DNA of 64,000 nucleotides from Desulfosporosinus sp049943955 (GCF_049943955.1 NZ_JBNFTW010000006.1:1-64000); one strand, 5' to 3'. Positions 23,898-33,362 are shown, numbered from the stretch's first letter. Notes: a model not told the origin generated them from the letters alone. Program-made: numbers and translations.

Positions 23898-26651
23898 TTG
23901 CAACGTTTCATCAAAATCCTTGTAGGGATTATCTTTATTGCGGCTTTACTAAAGGCTTCAAGCGGCTTATATGAAGATTGGTTATGGTTTAAGGATCTAG
24001 GTTATTCACAGCTTTTCTGGACGCCACTCTTAAGCAAGGTTATTTTTCAAGCTGTCAACGGAACGATTCTCTTCATTTTTATAGCTGGGACATTATTCTC
24101 CATACGCCATGCCATCGTAACATTTGTGAATGAACGTCTGCGTCTTCGTTTACGTTTAGTCCAAGATATGAATCGCCCGGTTTTAAGCTTATCCCAGCGC
24201 AGAGTAACAATTTGGCTCCTCATTATTTCAGTCGTTATAAGTTTCGGAGTAAGTTTTATTGCCGGGTTTACCGGATGGTTAGATGTTCTATCCTTTATCC
24301 ATGCCACACCTTTTGGGCAAACTGATCCTATATTTGGGAAGGATTTGGCATTTTATTTTTTTCAATTGCCTTTTTTAAGAACCTTTTTTAACGCCTTCTT
24401 TGCTCCCCTATTTCTCCTCACCTTATTTACTACGATTTTCTATATCGTAACGAGAGTACTAAAACTTCATTCCCTCAAATTTTGGCGTAAGGGAGCAGTG
24501 GAAATTACTCCTGGGGCTCGCCGTCACCTTGCCATATTAATATGTATTCTTTTTGCCTTAAAAGCCTTCGGTTATTATCTTGACATTTTTCAGCTACTTT
24601 ATTCTATCCACGGCCATGTTGTAGGTGCAGGCTATACAGATTTAACGGCTACCCTGCCTGCCCTTAAAATCTTAATTGTGATCAGCATAATAGGCTTTGT
24701 TCTAGCCATTGTTGCCCAAACATTTAAAGATCTTCGCTTACTAACAGTCCCGGTTGCAGGGGTTATTGCTGTTGGAATCGTAATTTACGGCATATTTCCT
24801 AATCTATTGCAGTCCTTTGTAGTAATTCCAAATGAGTTGACCAAAGAACAACCCTACATCCAAAATGAAATTGCCATGACTCGATTCGGTTATGGATTAA
24901 ATCATATTTCTGAGGTTAATTATCCCGGAAACACGCCGATTACTTTAAGCAGTTTAAAGGCCGATCAAGGTACTTTGAACAATATTAGACTTAATGATAC
25001 CCGCCCCTTGCTGCAAACATTTACCCAAAAACAAGGAATTCGCCTCTACTACAAATTTAACGATATCGATATCGACCGTTATACGGTTAATGGTGAGTAT
25101 CGCCAGGTTATGTTAGGCCCCAGAGAAATATCCACACCGGACTTAGATCCCAAGGCTCAAACCTTTGTAAACTTACGTTTCAAATATACTCACGGTTATG
25201 GTGCTGCCGCGTCTTTTGCCAATGCTGTAGGGCCTGAGGGATTACCGTCCTTTGCAATTAGCGATATCCCCCCTGTCACTGATTTTCCTGAACTGAAGCT
25301 AAAAGAACCACGCATCTATTACGGTGAACTTACCAATGATTGGGTTGTTGCCGATACTTCGGTTAAAGAGTTTGATTATCCTCAAGGGGATACAAATTCT
25401 GAAACCTCTTATAACGGAAAAACAGGAATTCCCTTTACCCCTATTAATAAGTTTATGCTTTCCCTCAGCCATGGAACATTACGATTCTATCTTGCCAGCG
25501 AGGTAACAGCAAATAGCAAGATGCTTATTTACCGCAATATTAAAGAACGGGTTCAAAAATTAGCACCCTTTCTAACCTATGATTCCGATCCTTATATGGT
25601 CATCGATAATGGCCGTCTTAAGTGGATTATCGATGCTTATACCACATCAGATGCCTTGCCGTATTCGAATAAATACCCCGACCAAGATTTCAACTACATC
25701 CGAAACTCTGTCAAAGTCGTCATTGATGCTGACGACGGAACCGTCGATTTTTATGCTATTGATCCTCAAGATCCTATTCTAAAAACATACATGAGCATTT
25801 TCCCCGGAGTGTTCAAAGATTTTGCCAGTTTTCCGGCGTCTTTAAAAAGTCACCTGCGTTATCCTGAAACCTTATTCACTATCCAAAGTAACATGCTTAA
25901 AACATTTCATATGACAGATCCTTCCGTTTTCTACAATAAAGAAGATGCCTGGGATATTGCCAAAGAACTTTACCAAGCCAAACCTCAAAGTGTTGATCCT
26001 TATTATACGATTATGACAATTCCCGGAGAAACAAAACCTGAGTTTGTCCTTATGTTGCCCTTTACCCCGGCTTCCAGTGAATCAAATTCTCGCAACAACA
26101 TGGTAGCTTGGATGGCGGCACGAATGGACGGCTCACATTATGGCCAGCTCATGCTCTTTGAACTCCCTAAGAGTATCGAAATCGACGGACCTTTGCAGAT
26201 TGAATCACGCATTGATCAAGATCCGGATATTTCAAGACAATTGTCGCTTTGGGATCAAAAAGGATCCAGCGTCATTCGCGGAAACCTCTTAGCTCTGCCG
26301 ATCGGCGGAAACTTCCTCTATGTTGAACCGATTTATCTGCAATCAGACAAAGGCGGAAGCATCCCTGAAATGAAACGAGTCGTTCTCGCATACGAGGATC
26401 AGTTAGTAATGACGGATAATGTGGGTTCAGCGTTAACTCAAATCTTTGGAGAGGGAGCACCTCAGCCAACTACTCCAGGACAGCAACAAAGTGCCCCTCC
26501 GCCGACCACTCCATCAGGGACTGAAACCCCGAGCAGTCAATCTCAATCAATTTCCTCGATACTAGATCAAATGAACCAAATTCGTGACTTACTTGACAAT
26601 TTAGAAACTCAACTTAAAGACTTACAAAGTTCATCAAGCCCTAAGCAGTGA
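23898..26651 (+). CDS. UPF0182 family large membrane protein
   Basis: A 917-residue protein of the UPF0182 (COG1615) family, of unknown function. The first 310 residues contain about seven hydrophobic helices; the next 540 form the large conserved outer domain, with family-typical stretches such as QPYIQNEIAMTRFGYGL and WIIDAYTTSDALPYSN. A Pro/Thr/Ser/Gln-rich linker (about 855-885) leads to a short C-terminal coiled coil. Start is TTG after AAAGGAGGAAT. It is monocistronic, followed by a strong terminator. The length is normal for the family. Confidence 0.9.
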   Translation: MQRFIKILVGIIFIAALLKASSGLYEDWLWFKDLGYSQLFWTPLLSKVIFQAVNGTILFIFIAGTLFSIRHAIVTFVNERLRLRLRLVQDMNRPVLSLSQRRVTIWLLIISVVISFGVSFIAGFTGWLDVLSFIHATPFGQTDPIFGKDLAFYFFQLPFLRTFFNAFFAPLFLLTLFTTIFYIVTRVLKLHSLKFWRKGAVEITPGARRHLAILICILFALKAFGYYLDIFQLLYSIHGHVVGAGYTDLTATLPALKILIVISIIGFVLAIVAQTFKDLRLLTVPVAGVIAVGIVIYGIFPNLLQSFVVIPNELTKEQPYIQNEIAMTRFGYGLNHISEVNYPGNTPITLSSLKADQGTLNNIRLNDTRPLLQTFTQKQGIRLYYKFNDIDIDRYTVNGEYRQVMLGPREISTPDLDPKAQTFVNLRFKYTHGYGAAASFANAVGPEGLPSFAISDIPPVTDFPELKLKEPRIYYGELTNDWVVADTSVKEFDYPQGDTNSETSYNGKTGIPFTPINKFMLSLSHGTLRFYLASEVTANSKMLIYRNIKERVQKLAPFLTYDSDPYMVIDNGRLKWIIDAYTTSDALPYSNKYPDQDFNYIRNSVKVVIDADDGTVDFYAIDPQDPILKTYMSIFPGVFKDFASFPASLKSHLRYPETLFTIQSNMLKTFHMTDPSVFYNKEDAWDIAKELYQAKPQSVDPYYTIMTIPGETKPEFVLMLPFTPASSESNSRNNMVAWMAARMDGSHYGQLMLFELPKSIEIDGPLQIESRIDQDPDISRQLSLWDQKGSSVIRGNLLALPIGGNFLYVEPIYLQSDKGGSIPEMKRVVLAYEDQLVMTDNVGSALTQIFGEGAPQPTTPGQQQSAPPPTTPSGTETPSSQSQSISSILDQMNQIRDLLDNLETQLKDLQSSSSPKQ

Positions 26652-26728
26652 ACTGGGCGTCTTACGATTGATATAACATAGACCTAACGTTATAAAAACA
26701 TCGCTTTAGAATTACTTAAAGAAATTTA

Positions 26729-26756
26729 AAAGGAGCGCTCGCAGGCGCTCCTTTTG
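26729..26756 (+). terminator. Intrinsic terminator after the UPF0182 gene
   Basis: AGGAGCGC pairs with GCGCTCCT around a short loop, followed by TTTTG. It lies about 80 nt after the stop codon. Confidence 0.8.
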
Positions 26757-26852
26757 TATGATTACTAAAGTATGGACTTCTCAAAGAAAGTTTTCTTCGC
26801 CCATGAACGTGAACTCATGAACACCCGGCACCCTTGCTTCAGAGATATTTGT

Positions 26853-28181
26853 TTATTCTTTAGATTTAAGCGGCTGCAATACGGCCTGAGTTGAATCCCC
26901 GTTCTTGGTAAGCTGAACTAATTCCGCCCCATCAACAGAAACATAATTTTCGTCCCCTTGCAATTTAACTTCCGAGAGATTCCCTTTAGTGATAATATTA
27001 GCAGTTTGATCATTATAGACAATAACTTGTCCGTCGGCTCCAATTAAAGTCCGTACAGAATCGTCATAAGGTATGGTTCCTTCCCAAAGAGTATCAAGTG
27101 AAGGATTGCTCGTAACATGGGTAAGGTCATCGGTAGTTTTGATTTTGACAAGTCGATTGTTTTCTATTTCACCGATATAAACACTGCCATCCCTTATACC
27201 TAAAATTTGATCAGAATTATTATTAGAAATCACTACACGCTTTGAACCATCTAAGGCGATAACTTCATGCTTGGACCCAACTTTACTATCAAGGTATAGA
27301 GTCCCATAACGATCAGAAGCCGCCATATTATCGATAGTTTCACCTGATTTACTTAGTGTTTTGACGTTTTTCATAACATCAATTTCCAGCAGCAATTCAG
27401 ACTGTGCACTTTTTACAGTTAGATACATCAAATTTGTGAACGTTGAAACGACGCATTCTTCGATCGTTCCACCTGCGGGAAAATTATCAATCGTTTGATT
27501 AAATCGATCGTCCGGTGCCGTCGAATCATCATCACTGTCCGGAAGGTCGAGAGAATATAACTCCGTTAATTGGGGATTGTTGTAATGTTTTACGACGTAC
27601 GGCTTAGCAGGCTGCCCTTTCGTGGATTCTTTTGTGGTGCTGTTGCTGTTCGTTTTATCGCTTGACTTATCCGTAGTTTTGGAATTAGCTTTTTCATTGG
27701 GATCTTCTGTTTTAGGTTCTGTCGTCGATGGTGTCTGTACCTTTGATTGTGAAGTCTGACCTGAAGTCTTTGACTGATTTTGAGTAGGGTAAACGGTTTC
27801 TAGGGTATAGGGGTTCGGGTTTGCCTTAGCATAAAAATAGAGTAGTGTATTTCTGTCTGGCAGCCATTGATAGGTTAAAACTCCCAATGAGCTGCTGTTT
27901 CCAGAAGGAGGAGCCTTCTCGAACACAACCTTCTGCTTTTTAAGATTAAAAACCTTGAGAGTACCATCTTCGGAATATGCAATATAGTCTTTTGCGTAGG
28001 AAACCTGAACGTTTTGGAGATTCGATCCAGGGATAGTAGCTTTAAGCAGAGTAGTGATAATTTTAGGACTTTGATCTGGTGTGATTACTTGCTGTATTTT
28101 ATGATTTAAATAAGAATATCCCCCATATTGCACTAATAAGGAAATTAATGTCCAAACGGCAACAGTACGTAGCTTCTTCAT
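26853..28181 (-). CDS. Membrane-anchored beta-propeller-like protein, 442 aa, unknown function
   Basis: No named family recognised. An N-terminal hydrophobic helix (about residues 5-22) anchors an extracytoplasmic domain. Repeats such as DYIAYSEDGTLKVFN and DGSVYIGEIENNRLVKI suggest beta-propeller blades. A low-complexity Ser/Thr/Lys/Gln-rich insertion (about residues 130-190) splits the domain. ATG 28181 follows AAAGGAG. It lies 30 nt downstream of the phosphodiester-glycosidase-domain gene on the same strand, so the two are probably an operon acting at the cell surface. Confidence 0.7.
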   Translation of the reverse strand: MKKLRTVAVWTLISLLVQYGGYSYLNHKIQQVITPDQSPKIITTLLKATIPGSNLQNVQVSYAKDYIAYSEDGTLKVFNLKKQKVVFEKAPPSGNSSSLGVLTYQWLPDRNTLLYFYAKANPNPYTLETVYPTQNQSKTSGQTSQSKVQTPSTTEPKTEDPNEKANSKTTDKSSDKTNSNSTTKESTKGQPAKPYVVKHYNNPQLTELYSLDLPDSDDDSTAPDDRFNQTIDNFPAGGTIEECVVSTFTNLMYLTVKSAQSELLLEIDVMKNVKTLSKSGETIDNMAASDRYGTLYLDSKVGSKHEVIALDGSKRVVISNNNSDQILGIRDGSVYIGEIENNRLVKIKTTDDLTHVTSNPSLDTLWEGTIPYDDSVRTLIGADGQVIVYNDQTANIITKGNLSEVKLQGDENYVSVDGAELVQLTKNGDSTQAVLQPLKSKE

Positions 28182-28211
28182 GAAATTTCTCCTTTACACC
28201 AGGATTGCTTA

Positions 28212-29177
28212 TTAAGGGGTTACAACAAAAGCTGTTGGGATATAACGTTCGCCAAAAATGTCCCACAACTTGTTTTGGACTTTCCCATCATAGACGAGTT
28301 CAGAAGAAGAACCGCCATCCAGGTTAACAGCATTTACAGCATGATAATCGTTAAAGACATTCATGAGATCTCGCAGCGTTGCTCCAATGCTCCAAGTTGG
28401 TTGACGTCCATCAATTACTACGAAAATTACAGTTCCATCGGCCGTTTGTCCGATTCCTGTTCTTGGGGCTATCCCCCATCCTCCATCGCCTTGTATCACA
28501 GACTTGCCGTTGACAATCAGGTTTGGCCCAAAGGAAACAGCTTCTTGAATATGTTTTTCTTCCAATTGACTCGCAGTCATATCTCCAATAACAAAGTTAC
28601 CTTGATCATCGAAGCCTACAATATTTACCTTTTGATTTCCGACATTGTTATGGACCAATTTGCCATTTTGAACAGTCAGCCCGTCGGGAAAGGCTCCATT
28701 GCCTTTACCATTGGGATCATAAAATCCTCCTGCGTTAATTCCGGCAATTGCTCCCATATCTTGAACCAAGTCACTAACCCGTTCTCCCGTTGTGCCAATT
28801 TGCTTTGTCACTGCCAGCTTAATTCGCTTGGGATCTTTAATCAACATAACTTTTCCTTTGAAACTCGGACCTTTAATATCTTCAATGGTAATTCCTGAGG
28901 TTGCGTCATTGACAACGCTGCTGCGTGATATATCTTGACTAGTCAAAACTCCATTGCCATAGCCACTTTCCATGATTTTATCTATTTCATCTTGTGACAA
29001 AAAGGCTTTGACAAACTGTGGATGACGTGAAGTATATACCGAACCTACCGCTACAGTTTTAAGGGACTGAAATGGCCCCCAGAACAGAACAAAGGGCGCA
29101 AGAATTACAGCAAGAATAAGATTATAGACTAAAAAGGCTAAAATCTTCTTGATTCTAATTGTTCGCTTTTTCTTCAT
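28212..29177 (-). CDS. Phosphodiester glycosidase (NAGPA-domain) family membrane protein
   Basis: A 321-residue protein with a positively charged N-terminus, one membrane anchor (about residues 12-35) and a NAGPA-like domain. Diagnostic motifs are NAGGFYDPNG (about residue 163), APRTGIGQTADGTVIFVVIDGR (partly quoted) and VNLDGGSSSELVYDG near the end. The mammalian founding member removes N-acetylglucosamine from a phosphodiester; bacterial relatives are thought to act on exopolysaccharide or wall-polymer phosphodiesters. I chose ATG 29177, about 11 nt after GAAGGGG; a longer frame starts inside the leader without a better site. It heads a pair with the 26853-28181 gene. Confidence 0.82.
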   Translation of the reverse strand: MKKKRTIRIKKILAFLVYNLILAVILAPFVLFWGPFQSLKTVAVGSVYTSRHPQFVKAFLSQDEIDKIMESGYGNGVLTSQDISRSSVVNDATSGITIEDIKGPSFKGKVMLIKDPKRIKLAVTKQIGTTGERVSDLVQDMGAIAGINAGGFYDPNGKGNGAFPDGLTVQNGKLVHNNVGNQKVNIVGFDDQGNFVIGDMTASQLEEKHIQEAVSFGPNLIVNGKSVIQGDGGWGIAPRTGIGQTADGTVIFVVIDGRQPTWSIGATLRDLMNVFNDYHAVNAVNLDGGSSSELVYDGKVQNKLWDIFGERYIPTAFVVTP

Positions 29178-29224
29178 AAGAATTGTTTTCCCCTTCTCCA
29201 TTGATCTTAAATTAAAAAATTCTC

Positions 29225-29252
29225 TAAAAAACAAAGCCGCATTTTTTGCGGC
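29225..29252 (-). terminator. Terminator of the 29280-29555 gene
   Basis: Leftward, GCCGCA and TGCGGC form a 6-bp stem around five A residues, followed by TTTGTTTTTT. It lies about 28 nt after the stop codon and about 50 nt before the next start. Confidence 0.7.
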
Positions 29253-29279
29253 CTCGAACCCTTATTTGACCTTTATGAC

Positions 29280-29555
29280 TTATTTACCCCGCTTTTTCAA
29301 TTCAGATATCAACTTCCATATAGAATAAAGAATTAAGACTAAATAAAAGTATACACTGATCTGAATTGAAGACCATTGAGAAGTTCCTTGATAAACCTCG
29401 ACGAACTGAATAAGTAACCCTGACGCCATACCAACAATAATAATTGTCCACAAATAAATTGCAACACCATATTTTTTGCGTTTTGAAAAATAATACAAAT
29501 AAAGCACTACGCAAAGAACAAATATACTTCTTAAAACCATTAATAATATTGACAT
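29280..29555 (-). CDS. Small three-helix membrane protein, 91 aa, unknown function
   Basis: Not recognised. Three hydrophobic segments (about residues 3-22, 31-50 and 65-84) with basic ends (SKRKK, ELKKRGK) make it an integral membrane protein. A second frame overlaps it at 29302-29568, but only this frame gives a membrane-protein composition. It has its own terminator. The ribosome site (GGCTGAAGA) is weak. No functional clue from neighbours. Confidence 0.5.
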   Translation of the reverse strand: MSILLMVLRSIFVLCVVLYLYYFSKRKKYGVAIYLWTIIIVGMASGLLIQFVEVYQGTSQWSSIQISVYFYLVLILYSIWKLISELKKRGK

Positions 29556-29740
29556 TCTTCAGCCTCATTCGTCATTAAAATATACCCACAACGCCGTCTT
29601 AAGTATAACAAATCATATTAATTCAATCAAGGATTGTCTCCAAGATATCTATAATCAATGTGATAACTTTTGTCCTCTGCACAGCCTGACGAACGAAAAA
29701 AAGCCGATAATACGGCTCATAGAACTTATCACTTTATTCC

Positions 29741-30157
29741 TTACTCTGGATTCACTTCAATCCTGTATGTCAAATCTGCCGCTTTATCAATCATATTGGC
29801 AACGCTGCAGTATTTTTCCATAGAAAGCTGAACGGCCCGACGCAACTTATCCTCTGGAAGAGATTCACCCCAAAATTTATAGACAACCTCGATATCTTTA
29901 AATACTTTAGGATGATCGCTGGCCCTTTCCCCTTCTACCGTTGCCTCAAATCGCTGCGGCTTGACTTGCATTTTCTCAAGGATAGATACGATATCCATTC
30001 CGCTGCAGCCTGCTATAGCCATTAAAAGGAGCTCCATCGGATTAGAACCAAGTCCTGAACCGCCGGCAGTAACAGCTGTATCAATATGAGTCATAGCTTT
30101 TGAACTTCCTTCACCTTGAAAGTGCATACCCTTAATATGTTTCACGGTTACTTTCAT
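29741..30157 (-). CDS. OsmC/Ohr family peroxidase-like protein
   Basis: A 138-residue OsmC-family protein. The two redox cysteines are in IAGCSGMDIVSILEKM (about residue 51) and MEKYCSVANMI (about 116), the spacing expected for OsmC/Ohr. Family members reduce organic hydroperoxides with dithiol cofactors; this one looks like the short YhfA-type subgroup, for which substrate is less clear. ATG 30157 follows AAAGGAG. Copy C of the repeat family lies just upstream, between it and the ANTAR regulator. Confidence 0.88.
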   Translation of the reverse strand: MKVTVKHIKGMHFQGEGSSKAMTHIDTAVTAGGSGLGSNPMELLLMAIAGCSGMDIVSILEKMQVKPQRFEATVEGERASDHPKVFKDIEVVYKFWGESLPEDKLRRAVQLSMEKYCSVANMIDKAADLTYRIEVNPE

Positions 30158-30186
30158 AAAAAAACTCCTTTCAACTTTTTTAATCG

Positions 30187-30243
30187 TCAGACGGCTCCCA
30201 CTTCTACAAGTGAGAGTGGTTCAGCTTAGCTGAACGAGTTCAC
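30187..30243 (-). repeat. Miniature copy (copy C) of the HEARO/omega-RNA-like repeat
   Basis: Leftward it reads GTGA-ACTC, the perfect hairpin GTTCAGC-TAA-GCTGAAC with one shared base, then directly CACTCTCACTTGTAGAAGTG, the right-end hairpin, and GGAGCCGTCT. It thus joins the left and right ends of the full copies at 35920 and 58320, missing the middle 110 nt. It starts about 25 nt after the stop of the ANTAR gene, in the same direction. Confidence 0.65.
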
Positions 30244-30269
30244 TCGAAATTCGAAACAGGTTCGATGAT

Positions 30270-30848
30270 CTAAAATGTAGGTGCCCAGACCCCTTTAATA
30301 ACTTCTTGAGCAACCTTCCTCAGGGACTTACGCGTTGTCATCGCATGATCACGAAGAGCTTTATAAGCATCTTGTTCTGAAATACCTTGCTGCTGAATGA
30401 TAGACAACATAGCTTGGAATAATAGTTTCCGCGTCTTAAGGTCTTCTTCTAAACGCTGCAGTTGCTGATAGTGTTCTGATTCACGTTGATAGCGATGCTC
30501 TGCCATTTGAATACCTGCAACTATTTCCAAAACACGCCAGGGATAAACAGCAACATGATGGGCATCAGCTTCTATGACTTCGGGAAGGACATAATGCTCT
30601 TCCTGAGTTAAGACAACCACAATAGGGCATAAATGCTGCAATACAAGATTTTGAAGGACTTCCGATGAACTTAAACCGCGAAGATTCCATCCCATAATTA
30701 CAAGATCAGGTTCAAAGCGATGTATAAAACGCAAGGCCTCCATGCCGTTATCGGTTGTCGCTAGAAGTTGATAATTTGCTAAGGGCAACATAGATTTTAT
30801 TTCTTGATTTAAAGCAGACTTACCTGATACTAATATAGCCCTTTTCAT
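30270..30848 (-). CDS. ANTAR-domain response-regulator-like protein
   Basis: A 192-residue protein with an N-terminal receiver-like domain (about 1-118), a coiled-coil linker (about 120-150) and a C-terminal ANTAR RNA-binding domain (about 135-190; LLFQAMLSIIQQQGISEQDAY, in part, then ALRDHAMTTRKSLRKVAQEV). ANTAR proteins bind paired hairpins in leader RNAs and prevent termination. The receiver lacks the usual phosphoacceptor: where DLVLLD is expected it reads DLVIMGW, with Gly in place of Asp. It is probably a phosphorylation-independent (atypical) receiver. ATG 30848 (MKRAILVSGK) fits the domain start, with GGTGA upstream; an ATG five codons earlier is possible. No histidine kinase is adjacent. 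Confidence 0.85.
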   Translation of the reverse strand: MKRAILVSGKSALNQEIKSMLPLANYQLLATTDNGMEALRFIHRFEPDLVIMGWNLRGLSSSEVLQNLVLQHLCPIVVVLTQEEHYVLPEVIEADAHHVAVYPWRVLEIVAGIQMAEHRYQRESEHYQQLQRLEEDLKTRKLLFQAMLSIIQQQGISEQDAYKALRDHAMTTRKSLRKVAQEVIKGVWAPTF

Positions 30849-30969
30849 TCGAATTTCACCCATTTCAATCCCGAAATTAATTACCAATAATACCGCGATA
30901 TGCAAAAATATTCAAGATAGTTTAATAGTTCTCCAATTCATCGACATTAATATGTAATTACCTTCTAAT

Positions 30970-30998
30970 GAAAAAACGCTCGAAGGGAGCGTTTTTTT
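30970..30998. terminator. Bidirectional intrinsic terminator
   Basis: AACGCTC pairs with GAGCGTT around GAAGG-type loop sequence, flanked by A6 on the left and T7 on the right. It lies just beyond the stop of the leftward 31003-31668 gene. Confidence 0.75.
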
Positions 30999-31002
30999 AT
31001 AT

Positions 31003-31668
31003 TTATTTAGCTACAGCGCCAATATGATCATCAGCTGCGCAGAACTCCGGATCTTGCTGAATTGTAGACGAATTATATTTAACGGAATTCATTCTCAGCG
31101 GGAATACAAGAACAAATAAGGCAATACCCCCAAAGGCAAAAGCCAAATGCTGTACCGTTAACAATGTAAATACAAACGGAATCAAGTTAGAAGGAGTCCC
31201 TATAGCAAAGCTAAAGGGCTGAATTAGTTTTAAATTAGCATTTTGAAGTTCATCCTGAGTTACATCAGAGATAGGTTTTTTATCCGACGGAATCCAAACC
31301 GGCTTATCCGTATTTTTAACAGATTGAATGATTTTCTGACCGACTTTATAAAAGGGATCAACTGAGGAAAAATAAATAAATCCTTTTGTGGTATAAATTT
31401 TATCGAGCTCAACAGGTGTACCCGTAATGCTTGCTTTGGTATTAGTGGTTTCTATACGTAAAATATCATTTTTATCTATATTTACAGGTCCTTGATCAGT
31501 TATCACAGTATACAAATCACCGGCAACTAATTCAATATTGGATACTTTAACATTGAGGAGCCTTATGCCAACCATTGACAGGAAGATCACTAATAAGCTC
31601 ACTATGATCATAGCTCCCGCCATCCGTTCGCGATCGAACTGTCTTTCTTTATTTAACAACTTTGACAC
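31003..31668 (-). CDS. Two-helix membrane protein, 221 aa, unknown function
   Basis: Not recognised. One membrane helix lies near the N-terminus (about residues 18-38) and one near the C-terminus (about 165-187); the 120 residues between them, rich in beta-type sequence, would be outside the cell. The likely start is GTG 31668 after AAAGGA. It is monocistronic with its own terminator. No catalytic motif is apparent. Confidence 0.65.
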   Translation of the reverse strand: MSKLLNKERQFDRERMAGAMIIVSLLVIFLSMVGIRLLNVKVSNIELVAGDLYTVITDQGPVNIDKNDILRIETTNTKASITGTPVELDKIYTTKGFIYFSSVDPFYKVGQKIIQSVKNTDKPVWIPSDKKPISDVTQDELQNANLKLIQPFSFAIGTPSNLIPFVFTLLTVQHLAFAFGGIALFVLVFPLRMNSVKYNSSTIQQDPEFCAADDHIGAVAK

Positions 31669-31780
31669 GTCCTTTTCTTATCTTCTAGAAGTACTTCTAG
31701 TTTTACCACAAAACTCATTTTACTATAAATTATTTTGTGAAACAAACTTTTTATAAATTCATCCATAAGATCAATCTATG

Positions 31781-31810
31781 AAAAAAGAAGGCATAGTAGC
31801 CTTCTTTTTG
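31781..31810. terminator. Bidirectional intrinsic terminator
   Basis: GAAGGC pairs with GCCTTC around ATAGTA, with A6 on the left and T5 on the right. It lies 70 nt after the leftward PHP gene. Confidence 0.7.
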
Positions 31811-31879
31811 AAAATCCTATCATTATCACAGGCTCAGGAGCCCTAAGAAAGGAGATTGAACTTTCGGAACATAAACTTA

Positions 31880-32611
31880 TTAAATGGTTGTAAAACGCTT
31901 TCTCCTCCGATCTTGTAAATAATCAAGCACCCGTTGAGGAGAAGTATTGAGAATCTGATCTTCTAAGATCCCAACTTCTTCAATCAATTGCAGAGATCGA
32001 TCGAAAACCCCTACCCGATCCCAAAAGTGAGCATCGCTGCCAATAATAATAGGGCCTTTATATTTTGCCATATAACTCGCGAAGCGATGACAATTCTCCT
32101 GAGTCTCTTTTTTTCCGGCTGCAAGAGAGCTGTTATTAATTTCAACCGGAAGTTGTAATTGAGCTGACATATAAGCGATCTTTTCTAAGTCTAATTCAAA
32201 CTCCGGTCGGCCTGGATGAACCATCATGTCGGTAAACGGGTTTTCCATGGCTTTAATATACGCTTGGGTGTTTTGTTCAATTGTTCCACCCGGATAACAT
32301 TGGACATGAAGGCCGGCTAAGACAAGTTTCATTCGGGTTAAATAGTTTACGGGTACATCAAGTTCACCTTCATGGTTAATAATATTGGCCTCGACTCCCG
32401 GTAAGATCCTTACTCCGTGAAGTTCTTCGGGTAAAATTGCTAAATTTCCGAAATGATATAAAGAAGGTGCCCCTAACATAGTGGGGCCATGATCCGTCAT
32501 CCCTAATAATTGTAATCCTTTCCGCGAAGCAGCTAAGGCATTTTCGGAAATCGTGCTATAGGCATGTCCACTGGAAATCGTATGCGTATGTAAATCAACT
32601 AACATCTTCAT
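31880..32611 (-). CDS. PHP-domain phosphatase (YcdX-like)
   Basis: A 243-residue PHP-domain metal-dependent phosphoesterase. Metal ligands are visible in VDLHTHTISSGHAYST (about residue 5), GMTDHGP (about 40), EANIIN (about 69), VHPGRPEF (about 133) and GSDAHF (about 190), the set expected for a trinuclear site as in E. coli YcdX. Substrate is not known. I chose ATG 32611, with GAGGTG 6 nt upstream; the longer frame has no ribosome site and adds 27 unrelated residues. Confidence 0.88.
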   Translation of the reverse strand: MKMLVDLHTHTISSGHAYSTISENALAASRKGLQLLGMTDHGPTMLGAPSLYHFGNLAILPEELHGVRILPGVEANIINHEGELDVPVNYLTRMKLVLAGLHVQCYPGGTIEQNTQAYIKAMENPFTDMMVHPGRPEFELDLEKIAYMSAQLQLPVEINNSSLAAGKKETQENCHRFASYMAKYKGPIIIGSDAHFWDRVGVFDRSLQLIEEVGILEDQILNTSPQRVLDYLQDRRRKRFTTI

Positions 32612-32748
32612 CGGATTCACCTCAGGTTTATTATACCTCCAAATTGCTGTTAAGCAAAATTCAGGCAAATGCTGAAAAGGGACTATATCCACACGTATAG
32701 CCCCTCATCTATTTCTTGCTAAGTTGTCAGTTACAGCTAGTATAATAC

Positions 32749-33327
32749 CTATTGCTTGTTCGTTGCAGCTGGAGCCTTAACGGTTGAATCGACAATGAAA
32801 CGAAAACTGGCTTCCGTGGCTTGATCTACCCCGCCGGCAGGATTGGGTTTAATTCTTACAATCATCATATGTTGCCCGGCAGTCGCATTTTTGCCAAGGG
32901 CATCACCCAAACATTTTATCTGGCGAAAAGCAACTCGTGCTTTAGTACCCGGTTCCAAAGAAGGCAATACGCCGGGAGAAATTACTTTTTTGGTTTCATC
33001 ACCTGCCAGAGAGACTTGCAATTCAACGGGTATGTTTGTCATTTTTTTAGCAGTTGTATTCTGAACAGTTACAATTAGATCAAAGGTTTTACTAGTTATT
33101 ACTTGCGCGCCTTTTAAAGTAACATTGCCGTAATTCAGATCTTTCACAACTGAAGCCGGTTCTACATTTACCCCCAACATTTGAATTTCAGGTGTACCAG
33201 TTACGCTTGATCCGCTCGTTTGTTTCGTCTGCCAGAATGAATACCCGGCAAGTCCAATTAGACAAATTAATAAGACACTGGTTAGCATTACGAGATATTT
33301 ACGATTAAGAGCTATAATTTTAGTCAA
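32749..33327 (-). CDS. Exported or membrane-anchored protein, 192 aa, unknown function
   Basis: No family recognised. An N-terminal hydrophobic helix (about residues 12-32) anchors an Ig-like, CARDB-type beta domain: FDLIVTVQNTTAKKMTNIPV and TKARVAFRQIKCLG are typical of domains that describe conserved adhesion folds. TTG 33327 lies 9 nt after AGGAGG and is the likely start; a TTG three codons earlier overlaps the ribosome site. It is preceded by a perfect 15-bp hairpin. Confidence 0.65.
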   Translation of the reverse strand: MTKIIALNRKYLVMLTSVLLICLIGLAGYSFWQTKQTSGSSVTGTPEIQMLGVNVEPASVVKDLNYGNVTLKGAQVITSKTFDLIVTVQNTTAKKMTNIPVELQVSLAGDETKKVISPGVLPSLEPGTKARVAFRQIKCLGDALGKNATAGQHMMIVRIKPNPAGGVDQATEASFRFIVDSTVKAPAATNKQ

Positions 33328-33362
33328 AGCTGACAACCTCCTATACTTCAGATTTATTCTAT

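Noticed and set aside
29302..29568. Second frame overlapping the 91-aa membrane protein gene
   Set aside because: Composition is not protein-like compared with the 29280-29555 frame, and the terminator position suits the latter equally.
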